DNA of 32,122 bases, taken from Lachnospiraceae bacterium (GTDB lineage Bacteria; Bacillota; Clostridia; Lachnospirales; Lachnospiraceae). Location: assembly GCA_022800815.1 (NCBI GenBank), contig JAAWRC010000039.1, positions 1 through 32,122 of the forward strand, written 5' to 3'. Positions within the stretch are counted from its first letter, which is position 1, and each line of letters starts with the position of its first letter. The notes under the pieces are model-generated. The model ran no database searches. It was not told the DNA's origin and worked only from the letters and a program-made list of their open reading frames with translations. Of this stretch, positions 23,711 to 31,156 are shown in pieces. Position numbers and translations under genes: made by a program.

Positions 23711-23739
23711 TTGTCAGGGGGAAGGAAAAATGTTAGAAT
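23711..23739 (+). promoter_or_regulatory. Promoter of the yebC gene
   Basis: TTGTCA (23711-23716), 17 bases, TAGAAT (23734-23739), both five of six to consensus. It lies about 40 bases before the yebC start and separates that gene from the MATE operon; the rest of the 133-base gap shows nothing else. Confidence 0.7.
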
Positions 23740-23780
23740 AAAAAGCCATAGGGCAGTAATTCGGAAAAGGAGAGATCAGT

Positions 23781-24509
23781 ATGTCGGGACATTCCAAATT
23801 TGCAAATATCAAGCATAAGAAAGAGAAAAACGATGCGGCCAAGGGCAAGATCTTCACGGTGATCGGCCGCGAGATCGCCGTGGCGGTGAAGGAGGGCGGG
23901 GCGGACCCGGCCAACAACAGCCGCTTAAGGGACGTGATCGCCAAGGCGAAGGCCAACAACATGCCCAACGACACCATTGAGCGTGGAATCAAAAAGGCGG
24001 CAGGCGACGCAAACTCTGTCAATTACGAGAGCATCACCTATGAGGGCTACGGTCCGAGCGGCATCGCCATCATCGTGGATGCGCTGACGGACAATAAGAA
24101 CCGGACGGCCTCCAACGTCCGCAACGCCTTCACCAAGGGGGGCGGCAACGTGGGGACCACCGGCTGCGTGTCCTTCATGTTCGACAAAAAGGGACAGATC
24201 ATCATTGACAAGGAGGAGTGCGAGATGGACGCTGACGACCTGATGATGATGGCCCTGGATGCGGGTGCAGAGGATTTCTCTGAGGAGGAGGACAGCTTCG
24301 AGATCACCACGGCCCCGGAGGACTTCAGCCAGGTCAGGGAAGCCCTGGAAAAGGAAAACCTTCCCATGGCCAGCGCCGAGGTGACCATGATCCCCCAGAC
24401 CTTCGTGTCCCTCACGGACGAGCAGGACATCAAGATGATGAACCGGATTCTGGACCTTCTCGACGAGGACGACGACGTGCAGGAGGTATACCATAACTGG
24501 GAGGAGTAA
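23781..24509 (+). CDS. YebC/PmpR-family protein
   Basis: A 242-residue YebC-type protein: the start [21 protein letters not shown] is the family hallmark, with [18 protein letters not shown] and the acidic C-terminal half ([32 protein letters not shown]). Members were described as DNA-binding regulators and more recently as factors acting on stalled ribosomes at proline-rich sites; which applies here is not visible. AAAGGAG precedes the ATG, and the gene has its own promoter. A small membrane-protein gene follows directly. Confidence 0.94.
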   Translation: MSGHSKFANIKHKKEKNDAAKGKIFTVIGREIAVAVKEGGADPANNSRLRDVIAKAKANNMPNDTIERGIKKAAGDANSVNYESITYEGYGPSGIAIIVDALTDNKNRTASNVRNAFTKGGGNVGTTGCVSFMFDKKGQIIIDKEECEMDADDLMMMALDAGAEDFSEEEDSFEITTAPEDFSQVREALEKENLPMASAEVTMIPQTFVSLTDEQDIKMMNRILDLLDEDDDVQEVYHNWEE

Positions 24510-24540
24510 AAACAGAAGGAAATGGATACTCTGGCTGGCG

Positions 24541-24771
24541 GTGATCCTGCTGGCGGCAGTCCTTCTGGTTCCACGACGAAGGGAATATAAGGACGGCGGC
24601 ACGGTGGAATACCATGCGGGGCTTTACCAGGTGGTTTTCTGGCATGCCATGGCGCCGGAGGAGAAAAATACAGGGTCGTTAAATTATTATTATGACGGGA
24701 CAGAGATCCGGATTTTGGGGTTCACCGTTTACGACGGAGTTCAGAAAATGGAGTATCGGTATTGCGATTGA
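24541..24771 (+). CDS. Small membrane-anchored protein of unknown function
   Basis: Reads a short membrane helix (about LAVILLAAVLLVP) followed by a soluble part with DGGTVEYHAGLYQVVFWH, YYYDGTEIRILGFTVYD. The pattern is familiar from small uncharacterised Clostridia proteins, but I cannot give a function. The only standard in-frame start is GTG 24541, inside the helix and without a ribosome site. Upstream codons in frame (about 24508-24540) encode a basic, helix-like segment ([12 protein letters not shown]) that looks like the true N terminus, yet lack ATG, GTG or TTG. The start is therefore uncertain, or the gene is slightly damaged. A terminator follows 13 bases after the stop. Confidence 0.55.
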   Translation: MILLAAVLLVPRRREYKDGGTVEYHAGLYQVVFWHAMAPEEKNTGSLNYYYDGTEIRILGFTVYDGVQKMEYRYCD

Positions 24772-24783
24772 TTCAGATGGAGA

Positions 24784-24808
24784 GGGCAGCCTGGGGGCTG
24801 CCTTTTTC
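24784..24808 (+). terminator. Rho-independent terminator
   Basis: GGCAGCC-TGGG-GGCTGCC stem-loop (7 bp, 4-base loop) followed by TTTTTC. It ends the yebC/small-protein transcript and sits just before the stop of the convergent yitT gene. Confidence 0.88.
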
Positions 24809-24813
24809 ATTCT

Positions 24814-25695
24814 TTACAGGCTGTCCAGCATGCACTCGGCGAAGCCTTCCCCGAAGACGTCCTGGGCGTCGCAGATGATGACGAAGGCGGCGGGGTCGAC
24901 GGCGAGGACGACGGCTTTGATGGCGGCGATCTTGCTGGGCTTGAAGGCGCAGATCAGGATGGTTTTTTCTTTGTCGCTGAAGCCGCCTTTCGCCTGGATC
25001 TTGGTGATCCCCAGCTGGAGGGCGGTGAGCTGTTCGTTCATCTCCTCCCCTTTGTCACAGATCACGCAGGCCACCTTGGCGTTTTTCCGGCCGTAGATCA
25101 GGGCGTCCATGGCGATGCTGCAGATGTACATGGCGATGATTCCGTAAAAGGCGTCGTTGATGCGCTGGAAGGCGGCCGTGTAAAAAATGATCACGAAGAC
25201 GTCGATGGCGAGACAGAGCTTTCCCACGGAAATATGGGTGAATTTGTGCTTTAAGAGGCGGGCGGCCATGTCGGAACCGCCGGTGGTGGCCCCCACCCAG
25301 AGGAGCATGCCCATGGAAACGCCGATGAGGGCGCCGCCGAAGACGCAGGCCACCAGGGCGTCCTCCATGGGAGGAAAGGTGAAAAGGCCGGCGGTCAGGT
25401 CGATGAAGAGGGAGCTTGCCAGCATGGCGAACAGGGAGGAGAAGCACAGGTGCAGGCCCTGCAGGCGAATCCCCAGAATAAACAGCGGGACGTTTAAAAC
25501 GGCCACGGTCACGCCCACGGGCAGAACGGGAATCAGGCGGTTGACGGTCTGGGCCAGTCCGGTAAAGCCGCCCATGACGATGTTGTTGGGCACGAAGAGC
25601 CAGTTGAAGGCGACTGCGTACAGAAGGCAGCCGGCCGTGATGTTCCCGTATTCCCGCAAAATCCGTTTCCCGTCAAGTTTTCTGCTTTTTCTCAT
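24814..25695 (-). CDS. YitT-family membrane protein (DUF161 + DUF2179)
   Basis: A 293-residue protein. About five membrane helices in the first 200 residues, with the family motif NNIVMGGFTGLAQTVNRL near residue 37 and GATTGGSDMAARLL near 130. The last 80 residues form the soluble DUF2179 domain (ISYKGEE-like region, here CDKGEEMNEQLTAL, ending DAQDVFGEGF). Function unknown across the family, though it resembles membrane transport or sensing proteins. AAAGGAGAG precedes the ATG on the minus strand. Convergent with the small membrane-protein gene across the terminator. Confidence 0.9.
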   Translation of the reverse strand: MRKSRKLDGKRILREYGNITAGCLLYAVAFNWLFVPNNIVMGGFTGLAQTVNRLIPVLPVGVTVAVLNVPLFILGIRLQGLHLCFSSLFAMLASSLFIDLTAGLFTFPPMEDALVACVFGGALIGVSMGMLLWVGATTGGSDMAARLLKHKFTHISVGKLCLAIDVFVIIFYTAAFQRINDAFYGIIAMYICSIAMDALIYGRKNAKVACVICDKGEEMNEQLTALQLGITKIQAKGGFSDKEKTILICAFKPSKIAAIKAVVLAVDPAAFVIICDAQDVFGEGFAECMLDSL

Positions 25696-25767
25696 TCGAT
25701 TCTCTCCTTTGCCGGACGAAACATTCCATAGTCTGATTTCTTACCTATCATCCCGTTCATTCCTTTT

Positions 25768-25796
25768 ATTGTAGATGAACTCTGCGGAAAACACAA
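25768..25796 (-). promoter_or_regulatory. Possible promoter of the yitT gene
   Basis: On the minus strand TTGTGT (plus 25791-25796), 17 bases, TACAAT (plus 25768-25773). The -10 box is good and the -35 box weak; about 70 bases before the start codon. Confidence 0.4.
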
Positions 25797-25906
25797 GGAC
25801 TTCCGTTTATCCGGCGTGAATTTTTGTTCATCCTGTCCGGTTTTCGACATGGCATTTCAAAATACGGCAGAATAGTACGGATTTCGGTCAGAATAGACAG
25901 GCTGGA

Positions 25907-25935
25907 TTGTATTTGCGTGGAAGAGAATTTATAAT
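25907..25935 (+). promoter_or_regulatory. Possible promoter at the start of the trigger-factor-like fragment
   Basis: TTGTAT (25907-25912), 17 bases, TATAAT (25930-25935). The -10 box is perfect. If used, translation would have to begin downstream, for example at ATG 25985, so it conflicts with the TTG start. The rest of the 25696-25906 gap shows only the yitT promoter. Confidence 0.35.
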
Positions 25936-26380
25936 CACTGTCCTTGCGGTACAGAAAAAAACGGTACCGGAGCCTGCGGATTTTATGATCGAGGCCCTTG
26001 GGATTCCGGGAACGGCCACCGTGGAGGCTTACCGGGCATATTTATTCTCGGAATGGAAGAAGGATGATTTCCTGAAGCATGGATATGAGCCGATGGAGTA
26101 TCTGATTACCCAGGTGCTTTCTCACAGTGAACTTTTGCTTCGGGAGGAAGACTGGCAGGCCCATGTGGACTGGGAGCTCGGGAGAGTGGCGTGTATTGCG
26201 AAAGCGGAAGGAATGATCCTGGAGCAGATGACGGAGCGGGCGCAGGCCGTTTCCATGACCCCGGAGGCTTATGGAGAGGCGTGCTGTCCCTATGAATGCT
26301 TTGAAGGGTTCATGTATCAGAATTATTTTCACCAGAAGGCAGAGGAATATGTCAAACAGATGATTTATACGGAGGAGTGA
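25907..26380 (+). CDS. Trigger-factor C-terminal-domain-like protein, probably 5'-truncated
   Basis: 157 residues from TTG 25907. GREFIITVLAVQKKTVPEP resembles the link from the FKBP domain to the C-terminal chaperone domain in trigger factors. WELGRVACIAKAEGM and the following AQAVSMTPEAYGEA recall their RLALEAIAKAEGI-type helices. The N-terminal ribosome-binding and most of the FKBP part are missing, so this looks like the C-terminal remnant of a trigger-factor-like gene, or a specialised short chaperone. Start is doubtful: ATG 25985 is an alternative. A promoter-like TTGTAT-17-TATAAT overlaps the 5' end at 25907-25935. It is followed by a thioredoxin-like gene with a three-base gap. Confidence 0.5.
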   Translation: MYLRGREFIITVLAVQKKTVPEPADFMIEALGIPGTATVEAYRAYLFSEWKKDDFLKHGYEPMEYLITQVLSHSELLLREEDWQAHVDWELGRVACIAKAEGMILEQMTERAQAVSMTPEAYGEACCPYECFEGFMYQNYFHQKAEEYVKQMIYTEE

Positions 26381-26382
26381 GT

Positions 26383-26697
26383 ATGGCGATCCATTATGCG
26401 ACGGAACAGGATTTCGACACCTTGTTACAGGGAGAGTTTGTGATCGTGGATTTCTTTTCCACCACCTGCATCCCATGTAAATTGTTCAGCAAAATTTTGG
26501 AGGACCGGGAGATAGACATGCCCTTTCTGGACATCGTAAAGGTCAATACCACGGAGTATCCGGGCCTGGGGGAGCGGTTTAAGATCCGGGCGGTTCCCAA
26601 GGTGCATTTTTATAAGGAAGGAAAGCTGGTGGACTCCCACCTGGGCGTCATGCCCATGGAGGAGCTTTTGGACGTGGTACGGAAGTACGCATATTAG
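26383..26697 (+). CDS. Thioredoxin-like protein with CIPC active site
   Basis: A 104-residue thioredoxin fold: VIVDFFSTTCIPCKLFSK gives Cys29-Ile-Pro-Cys32, with Thr28 in place of the usual Trp, and AVPKVHFYKEGK supplies the cis-proline loop. No signal peptide, so cytoplasmic. It would carry out thiol-disulfide exchange; the altered active site suggests a different redox potential or partner from standard TrxA. Start ATG 26383 is placed by GGAGGAG at 26371; a GTG two codons earlier overlaps the previous stop. It is probably co-transcribed with the trigger-factor-like gene and perhaps the lipoprotein gene after it. Confidence 0.86.
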   Translation: MAIHYATEQDFDTLLQGEFVIVDFFSTTCIPCKLFSKILEDREIDMPFLDIVKVNTTEYPGLGERFKIRAVPKVHFYKEGKLVDSHLGVMPMEELLDVVRKYAY

Positions 26698-26753
26698 AGA
26701 TGGAGAAATGACGGCGGAGGCCGATCAGACAGATGTAAGGAAGGAGAATAAAA

Positions 26754-27083
26754 ATGAAAACGAAAATGAGAACATTGAGGAAAGCGGTTTGTGTGGGACT
26801 TGCGGTTTGTCTTTTGGTTTCGACCTTTGCCGGCTGTGGGAAGAAGGAGGCCAAGGCGCCCAGCGCAAAGACGGGAAGCATGGAGGACGTGGCGGAGAAC
26901 CAGACGGAGACTTGTGAAGTGTATGATTCCATGAAGGCCAATTCCGGAGTCATGGTCTACATGGGAGGTGCGGCCATTCTGGAGACGAAGGCCCACAAGG
27001 GTGCCTTTGCCATCGCTTTTGCGGAGGGCTTTGAGAAGGAAGAGAAAGCGCTGGAGTTGTTCAACGCCATGACGGAAGAGTAA
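26754..27083 (+). CDS. Small predicted lipoprotein
   Basis: 109 residues with a basic N terminus, hydrophobic core (AVCVGLAVCLLVSTFAG) and a lipobox ending at Cys28 (F-A-G-C), then a charged linker (GKKEAKAPSAKTG). The mature part is only about 80 residues and I recognise no domain. It would be lipid-anchored outside the membrane. AAGGAGAATAAAA precedes the ATG, so expression is plausible. The next sequence is the decayed exporter region, so it may once have had partners there. Confidence 0.7.
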   Translation: MKTKMRTLRKAVCVGLAVCLLVSTFAGCGKKEAKAPSAKTGSMEDVAENQTETCEVYDSMKANSGVMVYMGGAAILETKAHKGAFAIAFAEGFEKEEKALELFNAMTEE

Positions 27084-27113
27084 CAGGAAAAGGGATTCTT
27101 TTCACTCGGGTGA

Positions 27114-27901
27114 ACACGTGAGGAGCTTACGGGAAGTGTGGCGGAGCGGACGGGTCAGACCATGCTGATCAAATCCTTCGGCACCGAGGAGAAGGAGGAG
27201 AAGGCGGTGGGAAGCCGGATGCGGGGCTATTACCGGGCCTATATCCGCAACTCCTGGGTGACGAATCTGCTGTCTCCCACCTATGCCGTTGCCGGCGCCA
27301 TGCAGTTTATCATTTTGGTGCTGGTGGGCCGCCGGTTTTATGGGGACGGCTCTTTGAGCCTGGCCCAGTGGGTCGCTTATTTTGCCTTTGCCAATCAGAT
27401 CATCAACAGCCTGACGGCCTATGGCGGCTACTGGACCACCTTCCGGGCGACCCAGGGAAGCGCTTTTCGCATCACCAGGGTCATGAATGAGACGGAGGAG
27501 GATCTGTCCACAGGCGATCCGGTGGAATGCCTCTCGGGGGACATTGTGTTTCATGACCTGGTTTTCGGATTTGGGGAGGAGCCGCTGTTTGACCACCTGA
27601 ACCTGACCATTCCAGCCGGGAAGGCGACGGCTGTGATCGGTCCCTCTGGAAGCGGAAAGACGACGCTCCTGAATCTGCTGGACCGTCTCTATGAGCCGGA
27701 AGGGGGCGGATCACCATCGGAGACCAGGAGATCAGCCGTTTTTCCAGAAAAGCCTATCGGTCGGCCCTCACCTGCATTACCCAGGAGGCTTCCATGTGTT
27801 CCGGCTCCATCCGGGACAATCTGGTACTCGGGAGGGAGGAGGCTGTTTCGGACGAACAGATGGAAGAGGCATCATTGAAAAGAGGTATCGCTCGGAGCTG
27901 A
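27114..27901 (+). pseudogene. Fragment of an ABC exporter (transmembrane half plus partial ATPase), frameshifted
   Basis: From about 27114 the frame reads the late transmembrane part of an ABC half-exporter (SVAERTGQTMLIKSFG, FANQIINSLTAYGGYW) and then an ATPase start with Walker A GPSGSGKTT. The N-terminal helices are missing. At about 27700-27710 (a run of G) the frame shifts: reading one frame over continues the expected sequence (RITIGDQEIS, ALTCITQEASMCSGSIRDN) through the Q-loop and then stops at 27899. The signature motif and Walker B are absent. Such a protein could not work as an exporter. GTG 27138 is the nominal start of the long frame but is internal to the domain. Confidence 0.85.
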
Positions 27902-28322
27902 TCTGTGAGGTTCTGGGGGAGGTTCATGTGCTCCTCAATTCCCTCTATACCATGTGGTCACGGTGATCATTGCCGTGGGCGGCTCCCGGCTGATCCGGGG
28001 CGGGAGAATGGAACAGACCGGCATCAACACGGCTTCCACCTACATGGGAAAGGTCAACCAGTATCAGGCGGAGCTTCTGACTCAGTATCAGCGGGTGAAG
28101 GGCACCCAGGGCGCCCTGCGCCGCGCAAACGGCCTGCTTTCCCTGGAGGAGGAGAACCGGGAAGCGGGAGACGGGGAGATGGTCTGCAAAGACCTTGTGT
28201 TTGACCATGTGAGTTTCAGCTTCGACGGGAGCCGTCCAATCCTCAGAGACGCCACGTTTACCATCCCCCAGGGGAAACAGACGGCCCTGATCGGCAAAAA
28301 CGGAAGTGGGAAGTCCACGGTC
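27885..28322 (+). pseudogene. Fragment of a second ABC exporter, frameshifted and cut after Walker A
   Basis: Reads the late transmembrane region of another ABC half-exporter (RSELICEVLGEVHVLLNSLYT), shifts frame at about 27952-27957 (two extra bases), continues as TVIIAVGGSRLI and ends inside the ATPase at GKNGSGKSTV. Everything after Walker A is replaced by unrelated sequence. Together with the preceding fragment this fits two adjacent genes of a heterodimeric exporter reduced by deletions. Confidence 0.82.
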
Positions 28323-28457
28323 TTTCTCTGCAAAAAGTCCCGCAGCAACTCATCACAAAAAATCTTGAAAATGCGGTCAAAAGCAGCATTTTTGCAATGT
28401 TCGTCTGTTCTTTTGAGATATATTGCATGCTTGACAGGAAATCCTGTCTGACAATTG
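28323..28457. other. Unassigned junction sequence with two palindromes
   Basis: Sequence between the ABC fragment and the MFS fragment. It contains GACAGGA-AA-TCCTGTC (28433-28448) and, joined to it, the perfect palindrome CTGACAATTGTCAG (28448-28461). The minus strand is open across it (KRTDEHCKNAAFDRIFKIF), possibly a scrap of a gene, but no family can be named. Confidence 0.35.
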
Positions 28458-28646
28458 TCAGTACACCACCCGAACAATCGTCGGAATTGTGGCAATGGAT
28501 AATATCCCTGCGAATATGGAGGCGGAACCGGTCACTTCCAGCACATACATAGACAATGCGAGTTTCAAGATGAGATTTCCAAACAAGGATGTCAGCTGTC
28601 CTAAGATAAGAAGCACAAAATTCTTTGTAAACAATTTTTGTGTCAT
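28458..28646 (-). pseudogene. N-terminal fragment of an MFS (macrolide-efflux-like) transporter
   Basis: 62 codons starting MTQKLFTKNFVLLILGQLTS, with the first membrane helices of an MFS drug exporter (LALSMYVLEVTGSASIFAG). Expected sequence ends at about 28495, after which an unrelated tail runs to a stop. Full-length members have about 400 residues. The ATG overlaps the stop of the TetR-like gene (ATGA), so the pair was a regulator-exporter operon before truncation. Confidence 0.8.
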
Positions 28647-29280
28647 GGCTCATTTTCTCCTTTTTCTGAAATATCAGCAATAAATGTTTCCGTGAATGAT
28701 ATGGCTCCATCATCAAAAATCGGTAGTCCCATATGCTCTGAGACATCCATTACGAAGCGGTATTTATGATGGAGTTCTTCCTCCGTTGCCGGAAATACCG
28801 TTGGCATCAGCCAGAAGTTAATGAGCGGCAAAAGCTCAGAAAGCTCTTTTGGATATTCTGTTTTGATGGAACCGTCATTTTTTCCCTCTTCCAACAACTC
28901 CAACCATAAAGGCGTTAAGATGCGCCTGTTTTCTTCCACTGCCGCAGCCAGGATATGTGGATCTTTTAGAATGGGGATGGCCTGCATATTCAGTTGATTA
29001 CGCTCTGGATCTGATTGATTCAATACCAGCAGTGACCTGATTTTTTGTAATCCGTTCAGGTCAGTTCGTTCCCTGACAGCATCAAAGGGATTATTCTCAA
29101 AAAACAGTTGATTTCCTAATGCGTGCATAACATCATCTTTACTTTGAAAAAAGCGATAAAACATTCCCTTCGCCCCGCCCGCCATGTCCATAATATCGGA
29201 AATGGAGGTCTTCTCATATCCTTTGGAGGCAATAGCATTTTTGCGGCATTGAGAATTTCTTTTCTCCATTCATCAGGTTT
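28643..29280 (-). pseudogene. TetR/AcrR-family regulator with N-terminal frameshift
   Basis: The frame from 29269 encodes most of a TetR repressor: IASKGYEKTSISDIMDMAGGAKGMFYRFF is its helix-turn-helix part, in pieces here, followed by a ligand-binding domain of about 150 residues. Its apparent start (MEKRNSQCRKN) is not TetR-like. One frame over, the same bases read EWRKEILNAAK, the normal first helix, and an in-frame stop lies just before it. One base is missing in an A-run near 29236-29242. So the gene has lost its start and has a frameshift. A truncated protein from ATG 29269 might still be made but would have a damaged DNA-binding domain. Confidence 0.75.
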
Positions 29281-29371
29281 TTTTTACAGGTCTGGCCAAT
29301 TTGTTGACGGTGATCCCACGTTCTTTGCACAGATGAGAAAGTCGCCTGATGATGACATCGGAATAGATCAT
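29273..29371 (-). pseudogene. XRE-family helix-turn-helix N-terminal fragment
   Basis: 32 codons from ATG 29371 (MIYSDVIIRRLSHLCKERG, then ITVNKLA), matching the first helix-turn-helix segment of small XRE-type regulators, then an unrelated RPVKKT and a stop. GAAGGA lies before the ATG. It is joined onto the start region of the TetR gene, replacing the TetR start codon. Confidence 0.7.
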
Positions 29372-29446
29372 GGCATTTCCTTCTCAATATTAATGGCGTA
29401 CTGTTGACTTATGGCGGTTTTCACAACTATTTCTCTGTGTTTGCGA

Positions 29447-29475
29447 TTGTAAAACCCGGACGCATGTTTTATAAT
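29447..29475 (+). promoter_or_regulatory. Promoter of the AAA-ATPase-like gene
   Basis: TTGTAA (29447-29452), 17 bases, TATAAT (29470-29475). The expected transcript start falls about at the ribosome site AGGAGG (29483-29488), giving a very short leader. This supports ATG 29500 over the longer frame. Confidence 0.7.
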
Positions 29476-29499
29476 ATGGTGCAGGAGGGATTTGCGTCC

Positions 29500-31128
29500 A
29501 TGGGTGTGTATTTGAACGGCAGGGCGGCCTGTACCCTGTACAAAAACGAGACGGAGAAGCCTTATTTCGTGGACAAGACGGCCATGCTGGAGGAATTGTT
29601 TCCGCTGGTCCGGGAGGGAAACAACCACATCTGCATCACCAGGCCCAGGAGGTTCGGCAAGACGGTGGCGGCGAATATGGTGGCGGTGTTTTTTTCCAGG
29701 GCTTGTGCGGAGGAGGACCTGTTTGACGGCCTGGCGATCTCACGGGCGGAGGGATATGGAGCCCACAGGAACCGGTATCCGGTGATCCATATTTCCTTTA
29801 ATGAGGTGCCACGGAAATGCGCTTCCTTTGAGCAGTATATAGACAGGATTGAAAACAGGCTTTTGCGGGACCTGCAGGCGGAATATCCGCAGGCCAGGGT
29901 GGATTGGCAGGAAGCCGTATGGGATGTCTTTTCGGATCTTTATGCCGAAGACGCTTCTTTACGGTTTATTTTTGTGCTGGATGAGTGGGATTTTATCTTC
30001 CATCAGGCCTTTGTGACGGAGCAGGACAAGAGGGAATATCTGGCGTTCCTGCGGAACCTGTTGAAGGACAGGCCCTATGTGCTGCTCACCTACATGACGG
30101 GGATCCTTCCCATTGCCAAGTATGCGAGCGGTTCGGAGCTCAACATGTTTGTGGAATATACCATGACGACAGAAGAGAAATTCTCGGAGGCTTTCGGATT
30201 TACGGAAAGAGAGGTGGATCTTTTGTTTGCCCGCTATGAAGCCCGTCAGAGGGAACCCAGACGGGTCACGAGGGAGGGCCTTAGAAAATGGTATGACGGG
30301 TATTCGGTAAAATCAGGCAGAAGGATCTACAATCCCCGTTCTGTTGTGACTGCGCTTTCCAATAATAATCTGGGAAGCTACTGGACCAGTTCCGGCCCTT
30401 ATGACGAGATCTTCTATTATGTGCGGAATCATGTCGCCGAGGTGAGGGAGGCGCTGGCGCTTATGGTGTCAGGAACTCCTGTGCAGACCCGGGTCCGGGA
30501 GTATGCGGCGACGGCGGCCAGTCTGAAAACAAAGGAAGAAATTTTCTCCGCCATGGTGGTTTATGGCTTTTTGAGCTACGAGAACGGGGCGGTCTCAATC
30601 CCCAACAGGGAATTGATGGAGCAGTTTGCGAACATGCTCCGGAAGGAGGATTCCCTTGGATATGTGTATCGTCTGGCAAGGGAGTCGGAACGGATGCTTC
30701 GGGCGACTCTGGCGGGAGATACGGATACGATGGCAAAGATCCTGGAGCTTGCTCATGATACGGAATTTCCGCTTCTTGCTTATAATAAGGAAGCGGAATT
30801 GACGGCGGTGGTAAATCTGGTTTATCTGGCGGCCAGAGACACCTACCGGGTGGAGCGGGAGGAGAAGGCCGGCGTGGGATACGTGGATTTTATCTTTTAT
30901 CCGGAGACCGACAGGAGTGCGGACGGGATCATTCTGGAGTTGAAGGTCGACCATACGCCGGAGGAGGCCATCCGGCAGATCAAGGAGAAAAAATACGTTC
31001 TGCGGTTCCGGGGGAGGCCGGGAGAGCGGGAACGCTACATCGGCCGGGTTCTTGCAGTCGGCATCGGATATGACAGGAAGCAGAAAAAGCATGCCTGTAA
31101 GGTAGAGGTTTTGAGAGAACGAATATAA
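29500..31128 (+). CDS. AAA-ATPase-like protein with PD-(D/E)XK nuclease-fold C terminus
   Basis: A 542-residue protein of the AAA-ATPase_like/DUF1703 type, often present in many copies in gut Bacteroides and Clostridia. YFVDKTAMLEELF and RPRRFGKT (48-55, a Walker-A variant) open the ATPase; FVLDEWDFIF at about 157-166 is the Walker B region; KWYDGY is a family motif. The C-terminal part has VDFIFYP and IILELKVD, the Asp and Glu-x-Lys of a PD-(D/E)XK nuclease fold (about 462-490). Cellular role is not established for the family; defence or mobile-element links have been suggested. The start is ATG 29500, after AGGAGG and the promoter above; the open frame to 29404 is upstream leader. Confidence 0.85.
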   Translation: MGVYLNGRAACTLYKNETEKPYFVDKTAMLEELFPLVREGNNHICITRPRRFGKTVAANMVAVFFSRACAEEDLFDGLAISRAEGYGAHRNRYPVIHISFNEVPRKCASFEQYIDRIENRLLRDLQAEYPQARVDWQEAVWDVFSDLYAEDASLRFIFVLDEWDFIFHQAFVTEQDKREYLAFLRNLLKDRPYVLLTYMTGILPIAKYASGSELNMFVEYTMTTEEKFSEAFGFTEREVDLLFARYEARQREPRRVTREGLRKWYDGYSVKSGRRIYNPRSVVTALSNNNLGSYWTSSGPYDEIFYYVRNHVAEVREALALMVSGTPVQTRVREYAATAASLKTKEEIFSAMVVYGFLSYENGAVSIPNRELMEQFANMLRKEDSLGYVYRLARESERMLRATLAGDTDTMAKILELAHDTEFPLLAYNKEAELTAVVNLVYLAARDTYRVEREEKAGVGYVDFIFYPETDRSADGIILELKVDHTPEEAIRQIKEKKYVLRFRGRPGERERYIGRVLAVGIGYDRKQKKHACKVEVLRERI

Positions 31129-31156
31129 AAAGGTTTAGAAAAAGGGGTTAAGGGTT

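Noticed and set aside
29368-29628. 86-codon minus-strand frame over the AAA-like gene start
   Set aside because: Overlaps the promoter, ribosome site and first codons of the AAA-like gene, and has no recognisable domain.
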